From: Algoriphagus resistens
Lineage (GTDB): Bacteria; Bacteroidota; Bacteroidia; Cytophagales; Cyclobacteriaceae
Assembly (NCBI RefSeq): GCF_001442615.1
Contig: NZ_LMXN01000004.1
Span: 62,001 to 126,000 of the forward strand
Direction of reading: 5' to 3'
DNA length: 64,000 bases
In this document: positions 52,929 through 62,700 of the stretch, one piece after another
How the letters are laid out: the number at the start of each line of letters is the position of its first letter
Numbering within the stretch: the stretch's first letter is position 1
The notes under the pieces: model-generated
Seen by the model: the letters and a program-made list of their open reading frames with translations, nothing else
Told to the model about the DNA's origin: nothing
Database searches by the model: none
Made by a program: the position numbers and the translations under genes

Positions 52929-54758
52929 TTATTTCTGCGCCTTTTTGACTAGCTCCATTAGTTTCTGGAAGACAAAGGTATTTTCATAAATACCCGTAAA
53001 TTCTTCAGCATGGGTCCCATATGCCAATAATGGAACCAAAATAGCTGTATGATCCTCTGTTTCAAAGTTTAATTCAACTTGACCACTTCCCATATTACCT
53101 TGAGGTATGGTCACTCCCCCTGTTTCATGGTCGGCAGTGATTAACACCAGGGTCCCAGGATGCTGATCAGCAAATTGTATTGCTATTCCTACCGCCTTGT
53201 CAAAATCTATCACTTCTTCCACTACCGTCTCTGCACTGTTCCAATGCCCACCAGTATCAATCATCGCTCCCTCAATCATTAAAAAAAATGGCTGATCCCC
53301 ACTACTAAGAAACTGCAAAGCACCGGTTGTAGCTTGACTTAGATAATCTCCCCTTCCCTGAAGAATAGAAGGAACATCATTTTCTCCTTCAAAGAACCCG
53401 ACTTTAGAAGCTTTTGTATGTTGCAATTCTGTAAGAGAATTAAGGATAGTAACTCCACGGTTCTTTAGAGAGGTAAGGTAATCCTGGTTCTCATTTAGGA
53501 AATCACTCTTGCCTCCACCTATGAATAAATCTATGGAGCTGCCTGCCAATTCGGAGGCAATATCAGCTACCCTATCCCTATCCTTCACATGCGCGTAAAA
53601 GGCAGATGGTGTTGCCCCTGTCATTCGATCTGTCGTAATCAGACCATTTTTATACTCGTATTCTTTCAGAATTTCAGGTAGAGAACGTAACTGTTTACCC
53701 TGAGAATCAACAGAGATTGCTCTGTTATTGGTCTTATGCCCTGTAGCAAAGGCTGTAGCGCCCGCTGCAGAATCAGTTGTAAAATCATCAGCAGACTGAG
53801 TTTTTACCAAGCCAATATGCTTCAACTGAGCTAGGTTCAAGTCATTCCCATGAGCAAACATCCCCGCTGAGATATGAGCCAAGCCATTGCCATCCCCTAT
53901 CATGAGGATAATGTTTTTAATTAGCACTTCACTGCTTGTCTGATAAGCAGGCTTGTAAATTGCATGCCTGTTTTCTGAACTGGTCACATTGGACTTTAAC
54001 CCATTCAAATACTGATTTGCCTCAAATGGATGATCCGTATTGATATAGTCTATACCTAGGTCATGAAATGTTTTCCATGCAGTTTTGCCATCTGGCGAAC
54101 CCCAAAAACGAATTGGCTTTTTCACTTGATGAACTTTTGCGATGAGTTCTTCGAGGGCGTTCAGGTCATCTTCTGTCAAGCGACCTTTTCCATTCCAGGC
54201 AGAAAAATCTTTGAAGTTCAAACTAACCAAAGCTATTCTTTCCCAGGGCAACCCAGTACTAAAATCTGTATCAGGATAATCAAATTGTATTAAGTCCGAA
54301 TAATTGACGAAGTCCTGAACTCTTGGTCTGTTTCCAGAAACCACCACACGTACTCCTGCTTCCTTATCTCCATGCGCTAAAACATCCCTATATTCTTCCA
54401 GTATCTCCTCCAGCTTTTTTAGCGTTGGATATGCCTCCGTCTTTAAATCCACCAAAAGCTGAAAATCCATTTTTTTGCTGATTCCCAGTTTTGCCGCTTC
54501 TCTGATAGGGTCCAAATACAAACTTCGTAGGGTTCGCTTTGAAGTGGTATTTTCCAACTCATGCGCAACCAATAAATCGTCTTCTTGAAGAAATACATCA
54601 ACTTCGATGGAAGAACTGTTGTTGGCTAATGCCGTCCAAAAAGGCACTTGCTGTAAGTAGTCATTATGAGAATGAAGTCGATAAGTGCATGTTTCCTGAG
54701 AGAAACACAGCAATGGTAAAAGACTGAAAACTATACAGATATACGTTTTGCAATTCAT
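52929..54758 (-). CDS. Secreted two-domain phosphodiesterase-alkaline phosphatase
   Basis: The 609-residue protein has a signal peptide (to about CFSQ, residue 21). Residues about 24-250 form a PI-PLC/glycerophosphodiester phosphodiesterase-like TIM barrel: His29, His31, Asn32, Asp33 (LHSHND), Glu52/Asp54 (IEVDVF) and His66. Residues about 275-605 are an alkaline phosphatase: metal Asp289 in MIGDG, nucleophile Ser330 in DSAAGATA, GAMIDTGGHWN and ITADHETGG. The enzyme could release an alcohol from a phosphodiester and then remove the phosphate. It lies downstream of SusCD but after an intrinsic terminator. Substrate is inferred only. Confidence 0.88.
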   Translation of the reverse strand: MNCKTYICIVFSLLPLLCFSQETCTYRLHSHNDYLQQVPFWTALANNSSSIEVDVFLQEDDLLVAHELENTTSKRTLRSLYLDPIREAAKLGISKKMDFQLLVDLKTEAYPTLKKLEEILEEYRDVLAHGDKEAGVRVVVSGNRPRVQDFVNYSDLIQFDYPDTDFSTGLPWERIALVSLNFKDFSAWNGKGRLTEDDLNALEELIAKVHQVKKPIRFWGSPDGKTAWKTFHDLGIDYINTDHPFEANQYLNGLKSNVTSSENRHAIYKPAYQTSSEVLIKNIILMIGDGNGLAHISAGMFAHGNDLNLAQLKHIGLVKTQSADDFTTDSAAGATAFATGHKTNNRAISVDSQGKQLRSLPEILKEYEYKNGLITTDRMTGATPSAFYAHVKDRDRVADIASELAGSSIDLFIGGGKSDFLNENQDYLTSLKNRGVTILNSLTELQHTKASKVGFFEGENDVPSILQGRGDYLSQATTGALQFLSSGDQPFFLMIEGAMIDTGGHWNSAETVVEEVIDFDKAVGIAIQFADQHPGTLVLITADHETGGVTIPQGNMGSGQVELNFETEDHTAILVPLLAYGTHAEEFTGIYENTFVFQKLMELVKKAQK

Positions 54759-54804
54759 TACAGTTCACTAGATAAAATCCTCGCAATAGCCATAGAGGAC
54801 GATG

Positions 54805-54839
54805 AAAGAAAAAAGGAGGCCGTTTAGCACAGCCTCCTT
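54805..54839 (-). terminator. Intrinsic terminator after susD
   Basis: On the minus strand, AAGGAGGC and GCCTCCTT form an 8-bp stem followed by TTTTTTC. It separates SusD from the phosphatase gene, so the latter is expressed by readthrough or its own promoter. Confidence 0.8.
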
Positions 54840-54857
54840 ATTTATAGAAGCAAGTAG

Positions 54858-56441
54858 TTACCAGCCTTGATTTTGAGGAATTCCTGAAGAATTTAGAACT
54901 CTGTTTGGAATAGGCCAAACACCCATGGTAGCTGGGTCAAAGTTTCTGGCAGGCCATATTACTTCTACCGTGAACGGAGAATCAGGATCAGCTTTGTTGG
55001 TATGGATCTGCCCGTGCAATGGCTTGCTATAAGCTGCCTCAGCATCCCCCCAACGCACCAAATCAAAGTGCCTGTTCGCAAATTCTCCTGCTAACTCAAC
55101 TCTTCTTTCATGCTTTAAATCTGCCATGGTAGCATTGGTTTTTGGCTCCAGTCCTGCTCTCACTCTGATTTTATTCAGTGGCTCATCACCATTTTGTCCC
55201 TGCATAATCAATGCTTCAGCTTTCATCAACAAAAGTTCTGAATAACGCATCAAAGGTACATTCAAAATAGTGGTAGGATCATCACCATTGGAGTTGATGT
55301 AGGTACCGACAGGATTTTCATACTGATATTCATACAGGTACTTATTGAACTGTAATCCTGACAGGGAATTTTCTGACTGGTATCTCCTATTCTCTCCAAA
55401 AAATTTGAAATCATCCCCAAATTTCAGAATGGTTACTTCCCTTCGGAAATCCCCTTCCTCAAATTCCTCATATAGCTCATTGGTTGGCATGTAATATCCC
55501 CAGCCATTGTATTTCCCCCAACCTTTGTTTTCCAGAGAAACTCCGGGAAGCTTACTGCCTCCATTGACTCCAGAAACTACAGTCCAGATATATTCTGATC
55601 CCCAATTATTCAGGTGGCTATGCAATAGTCTAAAATCCTCTGCAGGATTGCCAGTGGTATAAACAGCTCTTCCAGATCCTGAATTGGTCACTGCGTCCAC
55701 TGCGGTTACTACTTCTGCATACCTGGAAGGATCATATTCTGCCCAATATAGATACGTCTTGGCCATATATGCCAGAGCGGCGTCTTTGTGCGCACGACCT
55801 TTATCTTCTGCACTATAGGTGGTGAACAATGGCAATAATTCTGAAGCCTTTTTCAGGTCTTCTATAATCTGGGCATAATTTTCAGTCACACTGGTAGGTC
55901 TTGCGTAGCTACCGGCATCATCAAACATGTTTAACTCGGTCACAATCGGTACTCCACCGCTTACATCATCACCGTAAGTATGGGCCAGCCAGAAGTAATG
56001 AAAGGCGCGCATAAAGTATGCTTCTCCCAAAATTCTGTTTTTAAGCGCTGTAGTCAGCTCCATGTCTGGCACATTCAAGATGATATCATTCGCACGACGG
56101 ATAATTTTATAGGATTGAGGATACATCCAAAAGGCATACCCCTCATCTCCGGTCATATTGAAATTCTTGATGTTGTCTGCAGTGGAGTTAATTCTTCCGG
56201 TGACCATGTCATCAGATGCATTGATGTACCAGAAAAATCCTCTGGAAAACATATCTTCATCCTTCATGTAGAAGTACAAGCTATTGGCAGCCTCGATTGC
56301 ATCCTGCTCGCTATGGAAGAAGTTTTCGTAGGATGTACTACCCAGAGGTTCCAGATCAGTGAATTCATCTGAACAACTGGTCATTATTCCTAGCAGCGCA
56401 AAGGCCACCAGTGTTGATATTTTATATAGTGTGTTTTTCAT
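54858..56441 (-). CDS. RagB/SusD-family outer-membrane nutrient-binding lipoprotein
   Basis: The 527-residue lipoprotein (lipobox GIMTSC, Cys23) has SusD TPR-type helices: AYFMRAFHYFWLAHTYGDDV is the family hallmark near residue 132, and it has the typical C-terminal ELAGEFANRHFDLVRWGDAE. It caps the SusC transporter and binds the oligomeric or organic substrate. It lies 20 bp downstream of susC. Length is normal and no breaks are seen. Confidence 0.93.
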   Translation of the reverse strand: MKNTLYKISTLVAFALLGIMTSCSDEFTDLEPLGSTSYENFFHSEQDAIEAANSLYFYMKDEDMFSRGFFWYINASDDMVTGRINSTADNIKNFNMTGDEGYAFWMYPQSYKIIRRANDIILNVPDMELTTALKNRILGEAYFMRAFHYFWLAHTYGDDVSGGVPIVTELNMFDDAGSYARPTSVTENYAQIIEDLKKASELLPLFTTYSAEDKGRAHKDAALAYMAKTYLYWAEYDPSRYAEVVTAVDAVTNSGSGRAVYTTGNPAEDFRLLHSHLNNWGSEYIWTVVSGVNGGSKLPGVSLENKGWGKYNGWGYYMPTNELYEEFEEGDFRREVTILKFGDDFKFFGENRRYQSENSLSGLQFNKYLYEYQYENPVGTYINSNGDDPTTILNVPLMRYSELLLMKAEALIMQGQNGDEPLNKIRVRAGLEPKTNATMADLKHERRVELAGEFANRHFDLVRWGDAEAAYSKPLHGQIHTNKADPDSPFTVEVIWPARNFDPATMGVWPIPNRVLNSSGIPQNQGW

Positions 56442-56461
56442 TTTTCTCTCTAGTTATTATA

Positions 56462-59400
56462 TCAAAGGGAAAGGGACAGACCTGCGGTGAAAGTTCTTGG
56501 AACTGGATATTGCCCTACATCTAGTCCTTTGCCACCCACTTCTGGATCCATGCCAGAATAATTGGTGATGGTAAACAAGTTTTCAGTAGATATATACACT
56601 CTTAGGCTACTGCTTTTACCGGTTTTCTGAAGCAATTGGGAAGGAAAAGTATATCCAATGGTGAGGTTTTTCAACCTCATGTAAGAAGCGTCTTCCAAGT
56701 ACCAGCTTGAAGCTGTACCAAAGTTCCGGTTGTCATCTTTGGTAGATAATCGTGGAATATCAGTATCGGTATTTTCAGGAGTCCATGCATTTAACACCCT
56801 ATTATCCAAATTGTATCCTGACTGGGAAGCATTTAGCGCAGTGTACTTGTAGCCGTTAAATACTTTTACGCCAGCTACTCCTTGAAGTACCATGCTTAGA
56901 TCGAAACCTTTGTAATCAAGAGTCAGATTGAATCCATAGGTGAAGTCAGGCAGGTAACTATCCATAAACACCTTGTCTTCGTCTGTAATCACTCCGTCAT
57001 TATTCACATCCTGAAACTTGAAGTCTCCGGGCTTAGCATTTGGCTGGATCAGGTTCCCGTCTTTTGCGTAGGCATCAATTTCTCCCTGAGATTGGAAGAT
57101 ACCTAGGTAAGGTACCAGGAAAGTCGCATAAAGCGGCTGGCCGACCATAGATCTATAAGGGTACAAGGTGCTTCTCACTTCATCTCCGTGAGAGATAAAA
57201 TCAACATTACTCTTATTGTAACCGTCCAGGTTGATCAGCTCATTATTGATGATGCTAAAGTTACCTCTAGCCCCCAGTCTCACCTGGCCGATTTGGCTGG
57301 TATATCCTGCAGAAAACTCTAAACCATTATTCCTTACCTCTCCACCATTCACATCAGCAGCAGCTGTTCCCTGATGGAAATCCTCCAGACCCGGCAAAAT
57401 CATTCCTTTGGTAGTCTTCACATAATAATCCAACGTCAAGTCTAGTCTGTTTTTGAAAAAGGATGCATCAAGACCTATGTTGGTTGATTCAGAAATCTCC
57501 CATTTCAAATTGGGATTTGACTGTCTTTCAGCATATACCGCTTTGTAATCAATGGAAGCCCCTTCGCCCAGCACCACGTTCTGAACTCCCAACGGCACAT
57601 CGAATGAATAATATCCTACCGAATTGATATTGCCGATTTGTCCCCAGGAAGCTCTCACTTTTAGGTTATTGATCACGTTGCTCTGGAAGAAATCCTCATT
57701 GGAAATATTGTATGCCGCAGATATAGATGGGAAAAAACTGGATTGATTGATTTTGGCCAATCGGGAGGTTTCATCACGTCTTATACTTGCAGAAACAAAG
57801 TATCTGCCATCGTAATTATACATTGCTCTACCTATCGCAGAAGTCAGTGCGTCTTCATAAACGTATGTAGTAGGGTTCATGAAAATAGAAGCATTTCCCA
57901 TGTATTGATTAAACGGCTCTTCACTACTAAAGCCCCTGCCTTCCTGAGAATATGACTCGTATTTAGTGTGCTGAGCAGAATAGACTGCAGTGACATTAAG
58001 GTCATGCTTTCCAAATACCCTCTGGAAGGAAACCTGATTATCCCAAATCCATCTATCTGATTTAGTAAAAGTCTCGTAAAGGAAGTTTTGAAGGTTAGTC
58101 CTTCCCAATTCAGGTATCATTGGTTTGAACTGCTTGCTTTCTGCGTTGCTGATAGTATATCCGAAAGTAGATCTAAAAGACAAGCCTGGTATGATCTCAT
58201 AGTTCAAATAGGTATTTGAATTGAAATTATTGGTAGGGTTATTAGTAGTAGGTCTCAAAAGAAGACCGACTGGGTTGTAGACATCCCCATACGCACCAGC
58301 AAACTGGGATAAGTCATATGGTACTACACCGTGAAATTGACCATTTTCATCATAAACCGGAGCGGCAGAAGGCATATACAAGGCATTGATAATACTTCCG
58401 GAATATGAGCTGCTGGCGTTTGTGCCTACCCCGTTTGTTCTGGAGAAGTAAAAATTCTCTCCTACCGTTATTTTATCAGAAAGATAGAAGTCTGTTTTTA
58501 GTCTGAGAGAGTAGCGATCGAAGCTGGTGCCTTTTAGTAGTCCTTCTTTGCTTAAATAACCGAAGGAAGCCATGTAGTTGGCATTATCCCCTGCACCACT
58601 TACGTTGACATTGGCACTATAAATAGCGGCACTTCTGAAAATCTCATCCATCCAATTGGTCCGCGTGGTTTGTCCCCAAGGGTTTTGAGCTGCATCATGT
58701 GCGGCCTGATGCGCCACACCTGCATTATCAGCAGCCAGATTATACACATCAGCTTGTTGTTTGGCATTCAATGGCGTAGGCAGCTTAGCAGCACTTTGGG
58801 TTCCTGCATACAGATCGAAGGTTACTTTTGGTTTTCCATAAGCGCCTTCTTTGGTTTTGATCACAATTACACCGGAAGCAGCCTGCGCCCCATAGATTGC
58901 TGCCGCAGCGGCATCTTTCAAAATTGAAACCGACTCGATGTCATTTGGATTGATCGGCGGACCATAATAAGGCATTCCGTCAACTACTGTTAAAGGGTTT
59001 TCATTGGACAAAGACCCAATACCTCTAATGACAATGGTACCTTGCTGAGAGGGATCCCCTCCTTGCTGAAGTACCGTCACACCCGCTACATTCCCCTGTA
59101 GAAAGTCATTTAAATTTGCTACAGGACGGCTTGTGATTTTGTCAAGTCCGGAAACAGAGGAAACTGAAGAAGTAAGATTTTCCTTTTTGGAAGTACCATA
59201 ACCGATCATTACCACTTCATCTAGGTTCGTCATAGATTCTTCTAGATAAATAGTAAGTTCAGTATTGCCCCGGTAAGGCAAGCTTTGGGGTTCCATTCCA
59301 ATAAAGGAAACAGTAAGGGAGCCTGAATCTGCTGTTAGAGTAAGTGTAAATTTACCATCAACATCCGAGACGGTACCTTGATTGGAAGTACCCAAAGGAA

Positions 59401-59530
59401 CAATAGTGGCGCCCGGAATAGGCAGCTGGTCTTGCTTTCCGTACACCGTCCCTTTGACTATTGTCTGGGCCTGTGCACCTAAGCCCATAAGGCATAGTAG
59501 CAATAGAAATGAGTAAAAGATTTTTTTCAT
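56462..59530 (-). CDS. SusC/RagA-family TonB-dependent outer-membrane transporter
   Basis: The start is set at 59530 (MKKIFYSFLLLLCLMGLGAQ), the signal peptide Met, because the longer frame to 59623 has a non-leader N-terminus and would include the promoter box at 59557-59564. The product is 1022 residues. It has a carboxypeptidase-regulatory-like domain (VKGTVYGKQDQLPIPGATIV), a TonB-plug (LNDFLQGNVAGVTVLQQGGD, GIGSLSNENPLTVVDGMP, SILKDAAAAAIYGAQAASGV) and a barrel ending TFTAGLSLSL. Forms the SusC half of a SusCD pair; the substrate is probably indicated by the nearby phosphodiesterase/phosphatase. Upstream is a regulator gene on the same strand. Confidence 0.93.
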   Translation of the reverse strand: MKKIFYSFLLLLCLMGLGAQAQTIVKGTVYGKQDQLPIPGATIVPLGTSNQGTVSDVDGKFTLTLTADSGSLTVSFIGMEPQSLPYRGNTELTIYLEESMTNLDEVVMIGYGTSKKENLTSSVSSVSGLDKITSRPVANLNDFLQGNVAGVTVLQQGGDPSQQGTIVIRGIGSLSNENPLTVVDGMPYYGPPINPNDIESVSILKDAAAAAIYGAQAASGVIVIKTKEGAYGKPKVTFDLYAGTQSAAKLPTPLNAKQQADVYNLAADNAGVAHQAAHDAAQNPWGQTTRTNWMDEIFRSAAIYSANVNVSGAGDNANYMASFGYLSKEGLLKGTSFDRYSLRLKTDFYLSDKITVGENFYFSRTNGVGTNASSSYSGSIINALYMPSAAPVYDENGQFHGVVPYDLSQFAGAYGDVYNPVGLLLRPTTNNPTNNFNSNTYLNYEIIPGLSFRSTFGYTISNAESKQFKPMIPELGRTNLQNFLYETFTKSDRWIWDNQVSFQRVFGKHDLNVTAVYSAQHTKYESYSQEGRGFSSEEPFNQYMGNASIFMNPTTYVYEDALTSAIGRAMYNYDGRYFVSASIRRDETSRLAKINQSSFFPSISAAYNISNEDFFQSNVINNLKVRASWGQIGNINSVGYYSFDVPLGVQNVVLGEGASIDYKAVYAERQSNPNLKWEISESTNIGLDASFFKNRLDLTLDYYVKTTKGMILPGLEDFHQGTAAADVNGGEVRNNGLEFSAGYTSQIGQVRLGARGNFSIINNELINLDGYNKSNVDFISHGDEVRSTLYPYRSMVGQPLYATFLVPYLGIFQSQGEIDAYAKDGNLIQPNAKPGDFKFQDVNNDGVITDEDKVFMDSYLPDFTYGFNLTLDYKGFDLSMVLQGVAGVKVFNGYKYTALNASQSGYNLDNRVLNAWTPENTDTDIPRLSTKDDNRNFGTASSWYLEDASYMRLKNLTIGYTFPSQLLQKTGKSSSLRVYISTENLFTITNYSGMDPEVGGKGLDVGQYPVPRTFTAGLSLSL

Positions 59531-59556
59531 AGCGCTAGATTTTAAATTTCTCTTAC

Positions 59557-59564
59557 CAAAACTA
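59557..59564 (-). promoter_or_regulatory. Candidate -7 element for susC
   Basis: On the minus strand TAGTTTTG matches the Bacteroidota TAnnTTTG consensus and lies 26 bp before the preferred susC ATG. No clear -33 box at the usual 19-21 bp spacing. Confidence 0.5.
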
Positions 59565-59704
59565 GCTAATGCCCCATCCAAGCAGGTGGTCAAAAATTTC
59601 AATAAAGTGGAGATAACGTACAAAAAACGTCGCTAATCTGACCTAATAGGTGTCTAAATCCCTCAGAAACATTCGCATAAACTACAGTGAATATTTAGAT
59701 AAAA

Positions 59705-62700
59705 TCAATTAGACTGTCCAGACTTATAAAAATTCTTGGGAGAATGCCCTGTGTGTTTCTTAAACATTTTACTGAAGTACTTTGGATCGTTAAAACCGCA
59801 GGCAAAGCTCACCTCAGAAACATTCATTTTGTTTTTACCCAAAAGTTGCTGGGCTTTTTCTATCCGTAAACTCATCATCACATCAGAAGGAGAAGTATTT
59901 AATACCTCCTTGAACGCACGGTAACATTTAATTTTACTTACACCGAGGGCTTCAGAAAGAGATTCTACCTTAAAATTACCGTTAGACAGTTGCTCATTAA
60001 TCATCATCATGCCTTCCCTTACCAGTTTTTCGGTAGGGCTGGAAAATTCAAGTGTCTCATCCTGAAGGAAATCAAAGGTTTTGAATTCTTTCTTTAATCG
60101 TTTGATATTGTGCAGTCGGGTAGAGATATTTTTCAGTATGAATCTACTACTGGCAGGAAGCTGAATAAAGGTTTCAATGCCCAAATCCATTAATTCATCT
60201 TGAAACCCAGGTTCAATAGTATCGTAGATGTAAACCACCGGGATGTGGTTATCGCTTTTGGATGTTGCGTGTATAGCTTCTATCAGCTCTATAATACTTT
60301 GGCTCATTTTTTCATTGTAAATAATCAAAGCATTAATCCTTGCATTACGAATCGCTTCGATGACCAGATGAACATCTTCCTCTACTATGATATCAAACTC
60401 AGCGTTATGAATGATTTTCAAAAGACTGTCAGACTCATACTTTTTCCCCAGTAGAACTACATGATGCTTTTCAGGATCTAATTCATTATTTAGGTTGATG
60501 TATTTCCAATAGCCTACAGGATTATTTTGGATTTGCGTAGAAGGCTCATTAAAAGGTATAGAAGTAGACACATAAAGGATCTTATCATCGGTATGATAAG
60601 ATATGACTCCTGACAATTTCTGCAGCAGCGAATAAGCCGCCTTTAAATACGGGCTATATTTGATGATTTCATCCAGATTTGAAGTAAGAAGGTTACTTGA
60701 GATCTTCAACTGAACCTGAATGGTATCCGTATTCGATGTAGCATATACAGCAAGTGATGCATCTTCACCTAAGTATTTCATCATTTCCCTGATGAGATAC
60801 TGCCAAAAAAGCTTAAACCCAATGACATCCAGTTCTACCCAGTTCTCTCTTAACTGGTACTTTTCTTCAAAGCCAATCTGATACTGCTTCAGCTTAGGTT
60901 TGATGTGTTGGAACACATCCTGCACCAATGGAGTGAGAATGGTCAGGGAGTTGCCATATCCCTGTGAGTGCTCCAGCATGGAGACTCTATCCCATTCCCT
61001 TACTTGGGACATGATTTCATTTACCTGATGTAGGACGCCTTCTTTTCTTGCTCTACTTTTAGTGCTTAGTTGTTCAATGTTTTCCTTTAGCTCAGAAAGT
61101 GGGAGCTTAAACTGCCCCAGCATATAATTTTTGAATTGCTCTATCTCGAAATCAGAATCCTTATGCCGGTTGTGGATTGTCAGTAGCTCAGCTTTTTGAT
61201 CAGAAATCTCCCTGTTCTTGATATCCAGGTCATAGTTGATTTTTTCTAATTCTAATTTTTGTTTTTCAATCAGCTCGGTGCGTTCTGCAACTTTTTTCAG
61301 TAGGTTTTGACGTTGTATTTGGGTATTTCTATTTCTCCAGATCAATAGTGCCACCACCAATAAAATCCCAATAATCAGCCAAGGCACCGGGGATTTCCAA
61401 AAAGGTCTGGGAATAATAATCCCAAAAGAAGCGTATAGAGCAGGGTTGTCTTCCAGCGAATTCCTTAAAATAAATGTGTACTCTCCGGGAGTCAAAGAGG
61501 ATTCCACAACTCGAAAATCATCTCCCAGATCTGTCCATTCTGTCTGTAGTGGCGCCAGTTGGTACTGGATTTTATTCTGTGGGTTTTGGGTAAAAGCTAC
61601 ACGTCTGACTTTCAAATCCAGTCTCCCCTCCTTCAATTGCGCTGTCCATAGGTCAGTTTCTGGCTTGACTATCCCTAGAAGCGGTAGTTCATCCTCAATT
61701 AGCAGCTGCTGAGGGTGAAAATAATTCAGGCCATCTATTCCTCCGAAAAACAAAACTCCCCGCTCATTTTTGTAAAAGCCTCCTTCAGAAAACTCAGCCC
61801 CTTGCCAGCCTTCATTTGGAGGAAGGGTTCTTACCTGAAAATCCTCCTTGGAAATTCTTGAAATCCCATTGGTAGTACTGACCCACATGTAGTCTTTACT
61901 TGATAGGATTCCGTACACCAGCTGACTTACTAACCCTTCTTTTTCAGTAATCTTAAAGAAGATTCCTCTGTCCGGGTGATAGATGTTAATCCCACCCATC
62001 GTGGCTATCCAGATGTTGCCTGTATCTTCATCTTTTTCAAAGGAGAAAACACTTGGATTAAGCAGGCCTTCACTTTCTCCCAGAAAACTTAATTCGCCCT
62101 TATTCCAGATTATAACCCCATTACTTTCTGTTGCTAGGTAAAGCTTGCCATCGGATTCCAGCACATGCCGAATATGATAGGGAACAAGTTTCTCCTGACC
62201 TTCGAAAGGAACAAATTCATCTGACTTAAAACTATACTTAGCCAAGCCACCCCAGCAAGCCACCCAAAGTGAGGCACGATCCTCGGCTTCTATGAAGTTA
62301 TAGTTTCTGTTATTGGGAATCAGGGCATTATCTTCGGCAGAAAAATACTGAACCTGCTTATCCCCATCTATCCTGGCTATTCCTGCATAAGTACCTACCC
62401 AAACGCTACCGCTATGGTCTGTATATAAGCTTCTGATCCGATCCCAATCCCTGTTGTTTTTTGCCTGGCTTAAGGAATATTTTTGAAAAGTCTCCTGGCC
62501 AACCTCAGATACAAAAAGTCCTGAGTTATAATAGCCCAACCACATTTGATCCCCGTCTCCCTGGGTGATTGCACGTACGGTTTCTTCTGGAATAGCCGGG
62601 TTTTTCACAGGGTGACGGTAAACTGAAAATATCTGGCCAGAATTCGAATAAGCCATACTGATTCCTCCATCCTTATACCCTATCCATACATTTCCAAATA

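Noticed and set aside
56462..59623. susC starting at 59623
   Set aside because: The added 31 residues precede an excellent signal peptide Met and would place the TAnnTTTG promoter box inside the gene.
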